From the NCBI GenBank assembly GCA_963663525.2, contig CAXXHC010000001.1, positions 558,001 to 622,000 on the forward strand: 64,000 nucleotides of DNA, in the 5' to 3' direction. Shown here piece by piece: positions 1 through 9,140 of this stretch (position 1 is its first letter; each line of letters opens with the position of its first letter). The notes beneath the pieces were generated by a model, which was not told the origin of the DNA, ran no database searches, and saw only the letters and a program-made list of their open reading frames with translations. Both the position numbers and the translations under genes were made by a program. The DNA is from G963663525 sp963663525. GTDB lineage: Bacteria; Myxococcota_A; SURF-8; G963663525.

Positions 1-180
1 CCGTTTCTGGATACGTTTCACAAATCGGTACAATGGGACGCGAAGTACTAAAGCATCCGTTGAGACTACCACGAATATTCTTGTTACAAAGTGGTTTTCC
101 GGAGATGTTACTACGATATCCACATGCCACGCCGTTTTCTCTCAGGCTCCCGAATTCGGAGAGTCTACTTTTTTCTTTCC

Positions 181-417
181 GCTTTACGGCAAAGGGCGGA
201 AATTAAATTAGTGCAAAATATTTCGGATTCAATTGCAACATATTGAAATTAAAAGACTTATATCCCCTCTCCCTTTGGGAGAGGGTTAGGGCGAGGGAAC
301 ACGAAACTTCCCCTCACCCGGTGCTAAAGCACCGGCCTCTCCAAGTGGGAGAGGCGCTTGGACCCTTCGGGTCCATCCTAAATCCGCACTAAAAAAATTT
401 CCGCTCTACGGCAAAGG
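181..417. repeat. MITE-like repeat with inverted ends, in 5' intergenic region
   Basis: The 539 bases before the first gene hold no credible ORF. Inverted ends lie at 196-214 (GCGGAAATTAAATTAGTGC) and 386-404 (reverse complement GCGGAAATTTTTTTAGTGC), 16 of 19 positions matching. Both sides are flanked by the near-identical direct repeat GCTYTACGGCAAAGG (181-195 and 403-417). The interior contains hairpins of the type CTCTCCC..GGGAGAG and CGGTGCTaaAGCACCG. A related element in opposite orientation lies at 50115-50272, and a fragment of the end sequence is near 3074. I see nothing recognisable in 1-180. Confidence 0.6.
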
Positions 418-539
418 AATAATGAATTGAAATTGCAACGTCCAATCATTTAGGGTAATCTTAATGAACTTTGCCGTTTTCAATCGTGAAAACGAAGCGG
501 AATGACGCATTCGGAAGCCAAAGATCGTGAGGTGGAGCG

Positions 540-1952
540 ATGAAAAAGACGACGTGCGTTTTATTGATTCTGGCCGTGTTGGCGGCTTTCGGGGCGTTTG
601 CCTGCGGTGATGAAGGCTCCAGCGGCTCTACGGGACCGAACGACAATACCAGTTGCGAAAAAGATTCGGATTGCGCCGTCGGGCAGTATTGCTCGAACGA
701 CGTCTGCCTGACATCCGATCTGCAAGGCAACGGCGACGAATGCACGAGCAATACCGATTGCTACAAGGGGCAGTTCTGCGCCTCCAACAATCAGTGCGCC
801 GACATTCCGACCTCGAACACTCCCGGCGATACCGACAACGTGGTGGGCGACAACCCGACGCAGGTCTGCACGCCCGACGATTACCGCTGCAACCCCGTCG
901 ATAACGGCCAGATTCAACAATGCTCTGAACTCGATGGCGTGTACGACTGGCATTATTACAAAGACTGTGGTGACGGCGAAAGCTGCATCAACGGCGTCTG
1001 CCGGGGCGAAAACGACTGCGGCCCGGAGGAAGCCGGCAATACGAAGTGCGTGGAGAGCCAGGTGTTCCAATGCAGTTCGGAATTGCTGTTTTGGGGATAT
1101 CTGAAAGACTGCCTCCCCCCCTATGTCTGCTATGAAGAGACGACCGGAGACGCCAAATGCAAACTGGCTGGAGACGTCTGCGAGGTCTGCGACGAGAACA
1201 ACCAACCGCTGGGTTGCGGCTGCACCGGTGAGAATCAATATTGTATGCCGGATGCCGTGGGTAGTTCCACAGGTGCCTGCGCCACCTACTGCGACCGCTC
1301 CGACGGCACCCGCTGCCCTCGCGGCTGGGAATGCGTGCAGGGCGAATGCCAGCCGGTGGACGGCTACTGCACCTCCGACAGCAACTGCTCCACCAAGGAA
1401 TTCTGCAACTATTTCCCCAATGCCGACGACGGACAGTGTGAAAAACGCTGCTACGAGAGCGGCGTGTACTGCCCTGCCAATTACCGTTGCGTCGGTGAAG
1501 AAGATCCGCTCAACGCTGGGCGCTGCATCCTGAAAGACCCGAATTGCATCCCATGCTCCGGAGATACGAGCTGCGAGCAATCCCACTACTGTGAAATCTC
1601 CCCCGGCATGAGTGAAGGCTGCTGCATCGAACGCTGCCAGACCGACGACGACTGCCCCGGCATTCTTCAATGCGTGGGAGAGGGAAAATGCCGTCCATCA
1701 TCAGGCGGCGACTGCGGCGGCGGCTGCCCCGAAGGCTACATCTGCGCCACGGACTTCGATCAGTGTTTCCTCAACTGCCCGGCCTGTCCGGCTGACAGAC
1801 CCTGTTGCGACGCCGCCAGCGCCCCGATTTGCTACGATTGCGGCGAGTGCGTAAATCCTGCATTGTGCGGTTTTGGGATGCCGCAATGTTGCCCCGGTTC
1901 GAACTGTTCGGTGCTCGACTTTGCCTACGGTGTCGTCGGGTTCTGTCAGTAA
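540..1952 (+). CDS. Cys-rich exported lipoprotein
   Basis: The 470-residue product has a lipoprotein signal peptide ending at Cys22 (lipobox GAFAC), so it should be anchored in the outer or inner membrane. The mature part is very rich in cysteine, in repeating units such as CEKDSDCAVGQYCSNDVC and CTSNTDCYKGQFCASNNQC, the 'C-x5-C-x5-C' knot style seen in Dickkopf/EGF-like bacterial surface proteins. No catalytic motif is visible. A GAGGTGGAG ribosome-binding site lies just before the ATG, and a strong intrinsic terminator follows the stop. Several other genes in the window encode Cys-rich proteins of this general style. The specific function is unknown. Confidence 0.85.
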   Translation: MKKTTCVLLILAVLAAFGAFACGDEGSSGSTGPNDNTSCEKDSDCAVGQYCSNDVCLTSDLQGNGDECTSNTDCYKGQFCASNNQCADIPTSNTPGDTDNVVGDNPTQVCTPDDYRCNPVDNGQIQQCSELDGVYDWHYYKDCGDGESCINGVCRGENDCGPEEAGNTKCVESQVFQCSSELLFWGYLKDCLPPYVCYEETTGDAKCKLAGDVCEVCDENNQPLGCGCTGENQYCMPDAVGSSTGACATYCDRSDGTRCPRGWECVQGECQPVDGYCTSDSNCSTKEFCNYFPNADDGQCEKRCYESGVYCPANYRCVGEEDPLNAGRCILKDPNCIPCSGDTSCEQSHYCEISPGMSEGCCIERCQTDDDCPGILQCVGEGKCRPSSGGDCGGGCPEGYICATDFDQCFLNCPACPADRPCCDAASAPICYDCGECVNPALCGFGMPQCCPGSNCSVLDFAYGVVGFCQ

Positions 1953-1978
1953 GTTATTGATTTTGTACGGTTTTTATC

Positions 1979-2009
1979 ACGGGCGGTTCCACGGCGAACC
2001 GCCCGTTTT
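1979..2009 (+). terminator. Rho-independent terminator
   Basis: An 11-bp stem (ACGGGCGGTTC paired with GAACCGCCCGT, loop CACGGC) is followed by TTTTCGTTTT. It lies 27 bases after the stop of the Cys-rich lipoprotein gene and insulates it from the TPR lipoprotein gene. Confidence 0.85.
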
Positions 2010-2066
2010 CGTTTTCAGGTCCGTGCATCGCAAGACGCGGACCCTCGCAACAAAAGGAACGTTCCA

Positions 2067-3041
2067 ATGAGACAACTATGGGGTATTGCCGCGGTTTTCC
2101 TGTTTTGGATGGGTTGCGCCACCTCCCCGGCTTCACGCGACGATGGCGATGCTTCTTCCCCGGCAAGCCCGACCGAGGAATTCGACGCATTGTGGGATTA
2201 CGACCGACCCGAAAACACCGAAGCAGCATTCCTCGCTCTGTTGCCCCGCTTTTCCAGCGAAAACCAACCGCTGCTTCGTGCCGAATTGCTGACGCAGATT
2301 GCCCGAACCCACAGTTTGCGGGGAAATTTCGACGAGGCACACGCACGTCTGGACGAGGCGAAAGCCCTGATCGGCGATGCCGACGCCGTGGCGAAAGTCC
2401 GGCTGTGGCTGGAACGAGGCCGTTGCTACAACTCGGCGGGCGATCCCACCCGCGCCCGACCGAAATTCCTGGCCGCGTTTCGTTTGGCATTGCGGCTCGA
2501 AGTGGATGCCTACGCCATCGATGCCGCCCACATGCTGGCCATCGTCGCCGAGCCGGAATTTTCCCTGGAATGGAACCGGCTGGCACTCGAAATGGCCGAG
2601 CGCAGTCCATCGCCGAACGCGCGAAAATGGAAAGGCAGCCTGTACAACAATCTCGGTTGGACGCTGTTCGATCGCAAACAATACGCGGAGGCGCTGGCGT
2701 CGTTCGAAAAGGCGCTTGCGTTTCGAGAAAAAGCCGGTAAAATCAAAGAGATACGAATCGCCAAATGGTGCGTGGCACGCACGCTACGAGCTCTGGACAA
2801 ACACGCCGAAGCCCTGGCCATGCAACAGGCGCTCGTCAAAGAGATGGAAAAGGCCGGGGAAACGGATGGCTTCGTGTACGAGGAACTGGCCGAGCTTCAC
2901 GCCGCCGAAGGTCGCCTGGACGCCTCCGCCCGCGATGCCGCCCGCGCTTACGAAGAGTTGTCGAAGCTGTCCTGGTTTGCGGATTCGGAACCCGCACGAC
3001 TGGCGAGGTTGAAAGAACTGGCCGGAATTCCTGGAAAATAG
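2067..3041 (+). CDS. TPR-repeat lipoprotein
   Basis: The 324-residue product begins with a lipoprotein signal peptide (lipobox WMGC, Cys17) followed by a short Asp/Ser-rich tether. From about residue 45 onward it is an alpha-helical repeat protein with tetratricopeptide-like units, for example the segment reading LYNNLGWTLFDRKQYAEALA, which fits the TPR consensus closely. TPR lipoproteins act as protein-protein scaffolds at the envelope; the partner is not evident. The start is supported by AAAGGAACG upstream. It stands alone, with a terminator before it and a 340-base gap after it. Confidence 0.85.
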   Translation: MRQLWGIAAVFLFWMGCATSPASRDDGDASSPASPTEEFDALWDYDRPENTEAAFLALLPRFSSENQPLLRAELLTQIARTHSLRGNFDEAHARLDEAKALIGDADAVAKVRLWLERGRCYNSAGDPTRARPKFLAAFRLALRLEVDAYAIDAAHMLAIVAEPEFSLEWNRLALEMAERSPSPNARKWKGSLYNNLGWTLFDRKQYAEALASFEKALAFREKAGKIKEIRIAKWCVARTLRALDKHAEALAMQQALVKEMEKAGETDGFVYEELAELHAAEGRLDASARDAARAYEELSKLSWFADSEPARLARLKELAGIPGK

Positions 3042-3132
3042 TGGTGTTTTTTACGCGGGGATGTCGGGGGCGTAATTTAAAATAGTGCAAAATCTGTTTT
3101 TTCGTTTGAAACCTCAAAAAAGGGAGGATGAA

Positions 3133-3238
3133 TGTAGGGGCGGGTGAAAGGAGCATAGCGACTGTAGCCCCCCGTTTTGACAGAGTTTTTCGGTTTTTGG
3201 GGAGCTCCGTTCACTTTGTTCACTACACTCGCCCCTAC
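3133..3238. repeat. Inverted-repeat intergenic element
   Basis: The 342-base gap between the TPR lipoprotein and rlpA has no gene. It contains an inverted repeat with ends GTAGGGGCGGGTG (3133-3145) and CACTCGCCCCTAC (3226-3238), 12 of 13 pairing. A short ATTTAAAATAGTGC fragment near 3074 resembles the ends of the repeat at 181-417. Confidence 0.55.
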
Positions 3239-3383
3239 GTTTTTTCTCCTAGGAATAAGCTTTTACAATGTTTCGCACTCATTTCATTTCCGCCCGCATG
3301 TTGGTGTTCCGGGCTTTCGCATTGAAATTTCACAGGCACCGGTGTAAAGTCGAACCGTCATTGGATGCAATTACGGAAACAGG

Positions 3384-4061
3384 ATGATGCCTTTCACGAG
3401 CCGCTTTTCGCTCTCTTTCCTGGCTGCGTTGCTTTTGCTTTCGCTCATGATGCAGGGTTGCGGACACCGTTCCGGAGGATTTTCACGACGGGATTCCGCC
3501 GAGACCGGCAAGGTTTTCGAGGGGAACGCGTCCTGGTATGGCGAGAAATTCCATGGTCGGACCACGGCCAATGGCGAACGCTTCGACATGCACGCTTTCA
3601 CCGCCGCCCATAAAAGCCTGCCTTTCAACACCCACATCCGCGTGACCGACCTGGAAAGCGGTCGAAGTCTCGTGTTGCGTGTCAACGACCGTGGCCCGTA
3701 TGCGCGCGGACGCGTGTTGGACGTCAGCAAGGCGGCGGCGAAGGAGTTGGGATTTTTGCATCGTGGCGTCACGCGCGTTCGGGTGGAAATCCTCGACGGC
3801 CCGGCGCCTCCCGATGCTCCGACACAAGCCACGACGGAAGCTCCCCAAGCCGATGCCGGGCTGCTCGTGATCGAGGATTTCTCCAGCAGAATGTGGGCTT
3901 TGCGTCTGTACCAGGTACTGGAGCATCGTTTCCCGAAAATGCGCATCGAGGAAAAAGAAGACCGCTGGCGAGTCGTGCTTCACAGCTTCAATTCCGAGGA
4001 AAGCCGACAAAGAATATTGAAAGATCTTCAAAGGGAGGGGTATCCCGCCCGATTGGAATAA
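3384..4061 (+). CDS. rlpA: RlpA-family septal ring lytic transglycosylase lipoprotein
   Basis: RlpA cleaves peptidoglycan glycan strands lacking stem peptides and acts at the division septum. The 225-residue product has a lipoprotein signal (LMMQGC, Cys26), then the double-psi beta-barrel domain at about 45-140 with the family hallmarks GNASWYG, FHGRTTANGE, LPFNT and VNDRGPYARGRVLDVSKAAA. The C-terminal ~70 residues (LLVIEDFSSRMWALRLYQVL onward) have the length and pattern of a SPOR domain, which binds denuded septal glycan. ATGs at 3384 and 3387 are both possible. The zinc-ribbon gene starts 23 bases downstream, so the two are probably co-transcribed. Confidence 0.9.
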   Translation: MMPFTSRFSLSFLAALLLLSLMMQGCGHRSGGFSRRDSAETGKVFEGNASWYGEKFHGRTTANGERFDMHAFTAAHKSLPFNTHIRVTDLESGRSLVLRVNDRGPYARGRVLDVSKAAAKELGFLHRGVTRVRVEILDGPAPPDAPTQATTEAPQADAGLLVIEDFSSRMWALRLYQVLEHRFPKMRIEEKEDRWRVVLHSFNSEESRQRILKDLQREGYPARLE

Positions 4062-4084
4062 CGCCACTTTCGCGAGGTCGAATC

Positions 4085-4489
4085 ATGAAACGCACCTATT
4101 ACTGCCCGAAATGCAACGCTACGCTCAACCCCAACGTTAAAATCATCCTCGTCGCCAAGAAGAGACAACGCCGAGGCATGGTGCTGTTCAGCCCCAATCC
4201 GGGCAATTACAAGGCGGTTGTCGCGGAGGATCTCAATATCCAGAATGGGGACAAGGTGTCGTTTTTCTGTCCGATCTGTCAGGCCGACCTGCTTTCCTCC
4301 ATCGATAAAAACCTCGCGGAAATCTCCTTCAAGCAGTCCAACGGCACCGAGGGAAAGGTGAATTTCAGCCGTATTTTCGGGGAAGAAGCCACGTTCTTCG
4401 TCACCCGCGAGCAGGTCCGCTCTTTCGGCTCCAACGCCGAAATCTACGGCGCGATCAACTTCTTCGGCGAGGGTCTGGACGACGACTGA
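4085..4489 (+). CDS. Zinc-ribbon-like hypothetical protein
   Basis: This 134-residue soluble protein has two Cys pairs, YYCPKC near the N-terminus and FFCPIC in the middle, the arrangement of a treble-clef or zinc-ribbon metal site. It has no signal peptide or membrane segment, so it should be cytoplasmic. The remaining sequence is not recognisable. The reading frame is open further upstream, but that would overlap rlpA; the ATG at 4085 fits the gene spacing, 23 bases after rlpA stops. The role is unknown. Confidence 0.75.
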   Translation: MKRTYYCPKCNATLNPNVKIILVAKKRQRRGMVLFSPNPGNYKAVVAEDLNIQNGDKVSFFCPICQADLLSSIDKNLAEISFKQSNGTEGKVNFSRIFGEEATFFVTREQVRSFGSNAEIYGAINFFGEGLDDD

Positions 4490-4623
4490 GGCCGAGATTG
4501 AACCGTAGTTAATGTATTGATCGGAAAATTCCACGATCCGACTCCCAAAGCTATTTGAAGAAGCCGGATCGTGGAGTTCCCGACCTCCGTTACAACCCTT
4601 TCGTGATTTCGGAAGTTCCTTAT

Positions 4624-6108
4624 ATGATAGATTTTTTTCGCCGATGGTCGGTCTTTCTCTGTATAAACTTCGTCTGGTTCATGCTCATGGCCTGCGACTC
4701 GTCCGACCCTTCGCAGGAGAACGGCGACGGCGATCTGGAAAATTTCCAAGAAAACGAGGCAGCGGATGAAAACGGGGAGGAAGAAGAGCTCGAAGAGGTC
4801 ACTCCCCGTCATTACTACGCCCGTGATGGAGCCCTTTGGAACGGTGACGGGAATTATCTCTACCTGCGCGGTGTGAACATCTCCAATCTCGCGAAATATG
4901 CCGACGATTACCTCTATGATTTGACAGAAGACGACGTTCGGATTTTGCAGGAATCGGGGGTCAACTCCGTTCGGCTGCTCACGTTCTGGAACGCCATTGC
5001 ACCGACCGAGGAGGGCGGCTTCGACACGGCGTATCTCGATGCCTATCTGGACCGCGTACGTTTGCTTACCGATGCGGGAATCTACGTCATCGTGGACATG
5101 CACCAGGATCTGTGGGGCGTGCCTTTCCAACCCCACGGCGCACCGGACTGGGCCTGTCCGGAGGAAATCAAAGAGGGCTTCGCCTGGCAGTCTCCCTGGT
5201 GGGAAAACTACATTTCCAAGCAGGTTTCCGGCTGTTTCACCCATTTTTTCGAAAACCCGGCTCTGCGGGAAGCCTTCGCCTCGGCCTGGGCGGCCATGGC
5301 TCGAAAGGTGTGCGACGAGCCCCTGGTGGTCGGTTTCGACCTTATCAACGAACCCTTCGCCTTGAACGGTTTCGGGGACCGGACTTTCGACAACGAAACC
5401 TTGAAACCGTTTTATCGAAACCTCATGGACGCCATCGAGGACGTGTGTCCAGGTCGGCTGTATTTTTGGGAACATAGCGCCGGATACGTTCTCGGAATCT
5501 CCGATCCTTTCGACATTCCCGAGGAATTTTCGGACCGGGTGGTGGTTTCCCCGCACTTCTATCCTGTTTCGGTCCACGAGGAGAACGAGGAAGGATACGT
5601 GACACCCTACGAGGAATTGGAAAGCGAATTGCTGAACCTGTTTCAGGCGTACATCGACCGGGGTACGCCCCTATGGATGGGCGAATACGGCGGCATGACC
5701 ACCAACGCCGGATTTGGCGAATACATGAAGCAAATCCACGACTTCTACTTGAAAATCGGTATGTCGTCCGCCCAATACGGTTACGAACGAAACGACGGCG
5801 GCTTCGCTTTCATAGATACCGAAAGCCAATTGAAGGACGTCTTCAAGCCGGTTTTCCTGACGCCCCTGCCTACGGAACTTCCCGCCAAGCCGGAATCTGT
5901 AGCCGCCGACTGGGACTCGTGCACGTCAACCACCCGTTTTTCCTGCTCGACCGGCAAAAGCATCAAGGTGACGATGCCGAGCGCCGACGCGACCTGCACC
6001 TTCGATCCGAGCTCCAGAGTGGCCGATTTCACGCCGGAAACAGGCCTCGTCTCGACCCTTTGCACGGAGGACGGACCGGTCACGATGACCTGTACGGGAG
6101 CCCTGTAG
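4624..6108 (+). CDS. Glycoside hydrolase family 5 lipoprotein (endoglycoceramidase-like)
   Basis: The start at 4624 puts GGAAG eight bases upstream and yields a lipoprotein signal peptide (FMLMAC, Cys24), followed by a ~35-residue Asp/Glu-rich tether. The catalytic domain spans roughly residues 50-410 and shows GH5 signatures: LRGVNISNLAK, VDMHQDLWG, FDLINEP (general acid/base Glu) and LWMGEYGG (nucleophile Glu). The MHQDLWG motif is typical of the endoglycoceramidase-like GH5 branch, which removes glycans from glycolipids; cellulase-type activity cannot be excluded. The C-terminal ~80 residues, with four cysteines, form a small beta-rich domain. It should act at the cell surface. Confidence 0.85.
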   Translation: MIDFFRRWSVFLCINFVWFMLMACDSSDPSQENGDGDLENFQENEAADENGEEEELEEVTPRHYYARDGALWNGDGNYLYLRGVNISNLAKYADDYLYDLTEDDVRILQESGVNSVRLLTFWNAIAPTEEGGFDTAYLDAYLDRVRLLTDAGIYVIVDMHQDLWGVPFQPHGAPDWACPEEIKEGFAWQSPWWENYISKQVSGCFTHFFENPALREAFASAWAAMARKVCDEPLVVGFDLINEPFALNGFGDRTFDNETLKPFYRNLMDAIEDVCPGRLYFWEHSAGYVLGISDPFDIPEEFSDRVVVSPHFYPVSVHEENEEGYVTPYEELESELLNLFQAYIDRGTPLWMGEYGGMTTNAGFGEYMKQIHDFYLKIGMSSAQYGYERNDGGFAFIDTESQLKDVFKPVFLTPLPTELPAKPESVAADWDSCTSTTRFSCSTGKSIKVTMPSADATCTFDPSSRVADFTPETGLVSTLCTEDGPVTMTCTGAL

Positions 6109-6175
6109 CCCTGTAGGTCGGACAGATTTAGGTGCATTATAAAATATAGCGACTTTCGTAAAATCCTCTTTTTTC

Positions 6176-6270
6176 GTAGCGGCGAGGCGTAAGCCCGCCG
6201 TCTTTGCCTTTTGAAAGTTGCTTTTATGCCCCCAATCTCCCTTTTCGGCGGGCTTACGCCTCGCCGCTAC
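6176..6270. repeat. Long perfect inverted repeat
   Basis: The 440-base gap between the GH5 and CotH genes has no gene. Arms of 25 bases at 6176-6200 and 6246-6270 are perfect reverse complements (GTAGCGGCGAGGCGTAAGCC begins the left arm) around a 45-base loop. A separate small hairpin GACAGATTTTCTGTC lies at 6333-6347; its core recurs in the hairpin at 9079-9109. There is no T-run after the long repeat, so it is more likely a mobile or REP-type element than a terminator. Confidence 0.75.
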
Positions 6271-6548
6271 AACCAAACGAATGAACGCTTCAATATCATT
6301 GGTCCTATTCGCTACATCTTGTGACACACCCGACAGATTTTCTGTCCGACATTTTCTCTGGAGAAGCTTTTTAAAATCGTTTAAAATTCGGAAATCGTTA
6401 CGGGGACATTAGGAAACCATTGCAGTCCGTGCCGGGTTTCCTTCATGAATTGCAGAATTTTTCCGCGCAACCGTCTCCACGGCTGAAACATTTGAGACAG
6501 AATGCAAGCGGGGGACGCTTTTGGCGGAAGAAAGAATAGGACAAAACC

Positions 6549-9044
6549 ATGAACCTACTGAAAACGATAAGTCTTGCAGTTCTTCTGATCTGTACGGCGT
6601 GCTCTTCCGACAACACCACGAGTATTTTTTCGGATAGCGATTTCGATCGTGATCCGCTCGGCGATAGCGACCCAGCCTGGGAAGCCGAGGACGTGGAGGC
6701 GGACGAATCCCCGGACAATGAACCGCTTTCGGAGATCGAACCGGAGCCGGAAATCGATTCCAGGTATGCGGGGCTCGTCATCAACGAGTTGGCGGCGAGC
6801 GGCCTCCCGACGGATTGGTTCGAAATCTACAACGGCAGCGGCCATAGCATCGATTTGTCGGAGTTGATGTTCACCGACGACATTGAGGAGCAGTCGAACC
6901 TCGCTTTCTTTCCCGAGGGAGACGAGTTGGCAGATGGGGCGTATGCGTTCTACTATCTCGACGACGACTGGCCCGGATTTCATCTCAGCCAGGGGGAAGA
7001 ACTAGCGATTCTGACTCCCGAAAAGCGCGTGATCGATGCGGTGGACTGGTCCAACGGCGACAGCCCGGTTGATGCGTCTTATGGCAGGATGCCGGACACG
7101 ACGGGCTCTTTCATGACCCTCGACACGCCGACACCGGGTCAGCCGAACGTGGAAAACGTCGCGCCGGGAGACTCGGACGAGGAGGATTCGGAACTTCCTC
7201 TCCTATATATCAACGAGGTGGCCGCAGCCGGATCGCCCTACGACTGGTTCGAGCTGTTCAACGGGTCGGACGAGCCCATCGACCTCGCCATGTACCGGTT
7301 TTCCGACGACCTGGCCGAGCAGACGAACATCACGCCTTTTCCCAACGGAGTGACCATCGAACCCGGCGGTTTTTTCTATACGTACGTCAGCGATGTCTGG
7401 CCCGGTTTCAAACTCGGCAGCAATGAAGAACTGGGCTTGTACACCGCAGCAGGCGATCTCGTCGATTCCGTGGACTGGAATAACGGCGACAGCCCGCCCG
7501 GAAAATCCTTCGGTCGAATTCCCGACGGCACGGGCGAATTCGTGACCTTGAACACGATCACTCCCGGCTCGGCGAACGTGTCGAACATTCCGGGGGGCGA
7601 CGAGGACGAAGAATGGGAGGAGCCGGAAACGCCGTTCTGCACGCCGGAGTTGGGATGCCCGTGGGAACAGGGCTGCCTTGGCGACCGTTGCGGAGCCTGC
7701 CGCACGGGTGACGATTGCCCCCCGCTGGAAGGCTGTCTGGCGGACGGCTCCTGCGGCGTGTGCACGGACAACGCCCAGTGTGCGACCGGCTATGCGTGCA
7801 CGTCGAACGTCTGTGTCCCGCTTTCTCTGCCCGAATGGCGCTTGACCATCACCGAGGAAGACTGGAGCACCATGCTCGCGACGCCCTCCGAAAACATCTG
7901 GGTTCCCTGTGCGGTCAACGTGGATGGAACGGACTATTCGACCGACACCACCTGCCGCCTGCTGGGAGGCTCCAGCCGCACCTTCTCCAAAAAATCCCTC
8001 CGCGTCGAATTTTCCGACGAAGCCCCGCATCCGGGCTATGCCCGCAGCGTCAACCTTCGGGCCGAGTACGACGATCCCTCCTTCATGCGAACCTTCCTTG
8101 GCTACGAGTCGTTTCGGCGGCTGACGGATATCCCTTCCCCGAGGACCGAGTTCGTCAAGCTGTATTTGAACGGTTTTTATTACGGATTGATGCTGCAAGT
8201 GGAGAACATCGACGAAACATTCCTCGAAGCGCGCAAGCTGGACACCACGCAGAGCATGTACGAGGCGGACCCTCCGAGCGAATTCGCTCTGTTCGGCATT
8301 GCGAACCTGATCCCTCTGCCGGACGAATCGACCTACCGCATCGGGTACAACAAGAAAACCGGAACTTCCAACGATTACGACGATCTCATCTACCTCATCG
8401 AGGAAGTCATCTGGCAGGACTACCTCGCCGCGCCCAGCGCTCCCATGACCACCGAACGGACCGCCGCAGTGCTCGATATGGATAGTTTCATGGGATATTT
8501 GTCCGTGATGGCGGCGATTCAGAACGCCGACCACGTGCGGAAAAACTACTACCTGACCCAACAGGTCGTGGAGGGTCGCGGACTGCTGTGGCAGATGTTT
8601 CCCTGGGATCTCAACCTCACCTTCGGTTGTCACTGGACGGAAGAATTCGATACCTTCTGCAACAGCCAGGATCCGAACGTCGAAAATCCCTACCAGATGA
8701 GTTACGAGGAATCCTACATTCCCGGTGTGTACTACGGCGAAGGAACGCCGACCTACGGCGAGGGGCCGAGCTTTTACAATCTGCTCATCCATCTGGCCTA
8801 TCACGACCCGGAGAGATTCGCGCAACTACAGGAAAACATTTGTGAAATCGTCCAGGGAACCTTTTGGAACGAGCGCCTGCCCCAGATCATCGACGGCGTG
8901 CAGGCCGCCATCCGCCAGGCCGTCATCGACGACCCCAACGACCTGAACCTCAGCCCGGAGGCATTCGACAACCTCGTGCAGGAAATCCGGGATTTCACCG
9001 TGGGCCGGAAGGAAGTCCTCGAAGAGAGGCTCGGTTGTCCGTAA
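6549..9044 (+). CDS. CotH-kinase lipoprotein with two lamin-tail domains
   Basis: The 831-residue product has a lipoprotein signal (CTAC, Cys18), a highly acidic tether to about residue 75, then two lamin-tail-like (LTD) domains. Each opens with INE(L/V)AA and contains DWFE(I/L)(Y/F)NGS, about 130 residues apart. A short Cys-rich linker (CGACRTGDDCPPLEGCLADG) follows. The C-terminal ~400 residues match the spore-coat CotH kinase family: PEWRLTITEEDW, the LLGGSSRTFSKKSLRVEF segment, NLRAEYDDPSFMR and FPWDLNLTFG. CotH proteins are atypical kinases that phosphorylate secreted proteins; in non-sporulating bacteria LTD-CotH proteins are surface proteins of unclear role. A 440-base gap precedes it. 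Confidence 0.85.
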   Translation: MNLLKTISLAVLLICTACSSDNTTSIFSDSDFDRDPLGDSDPAWEAEDVEADESPDNEPLSEIEPEPEIDSRYAGLVINELAASGLPTDWFEIYNGSGHSIDLSELMFTDDIEEQSNLAFFPEGDELADGAYAFYYLDDDWPGFHLSQGEELAILTPEKRVIDAVDWSNGDSPVDASYGRMPDTTGSFMTLDTPTPGQPNVENVAPGDSDEEDSELPLLYINEVAAAGSPYDWFELFNGSDEPIDLAMYRFSDDLAEQTNITPFPNGVTIEPGGFFYTYVSDVWPGFKLGSNEELGLYTAAGDLVDSVDWNNGDSPPGKSFGRIPDGTGEFVTLNTITPGSANVSNIPGGDEDEEWEEPETPFCTPELGCPWEQGCLGDRCGACRTGDDCPPLEGCLADGSCGVCTDNAQCATGYACTSNVCVPLSLPEWRLTITEEDWSTMLATPSENIWVPCAVNVDGTDYSTDTTCRLLGGSSRTFSKKSLRVEFSDEAPHPGYARSVNLRAEYDDPSFMRTFLGYESFRRLTDIPSPRTEFVKLYLNGFYYGLMLQVENIDETFLEARKLDTTQSMYEADPPSEFALFGIANLIPLPDESTYRIGYNKKTGTSNDYDDLIYLIEEVIWQDYLAAPSAPMTTERTAAVLDMDSFMGYLSVMAAIQNADHVRKNYYLTQQVVEGRGLLWQMFPWDLNLTFGCHWTEEFDTFCNSQDPNVENPYQMSYEESYIPGVYYGEGTPTYGEGPSFYNLLIHLAYHDPERFAQLQENICEIVQGTFWNERLPQIIDGVQAAIRQAVIDDPNDLNLSPEAFDNLVQEIRDFTVGRKEVLEERLGCP

Positions 9045-9078
9045 CACGGGAATTTCTTGGGATTACAATGGGTTGGAG

Positions 9079-9109
9079 GTCGGTCGGACAGATTTTCTGT
9101 CCGACCGAC
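9079..9109. terminator. Strong hairpin between convergent genes
   Basis: A 14-bp perfect stem (GTCGGTCGGACAGA, loop TTT, TCTGTCCGACCGAC) lies 35 bases after the CotH gene and 32 bases from the 3' end of the convergent membrane-protein gene. There is no T-tail on either side, so it may be a REP-like sequence serving as a bidirectional transcript end. Confidence 0.55.
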
Positions 9110-9140
9110 AGGGCGCATGACAGGGACACTATAGTGAGTT

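Noticed and set aside
561..1670. Long minus-strand ORF (369 codons) antisense to the Cys-rich lipoprotein
   Set aside because: It is a shadow frame: Ala/Val/Arg-rich with no start context, while the plus-strand frame has a signal peptide, regular Cys spacing and a terminator.
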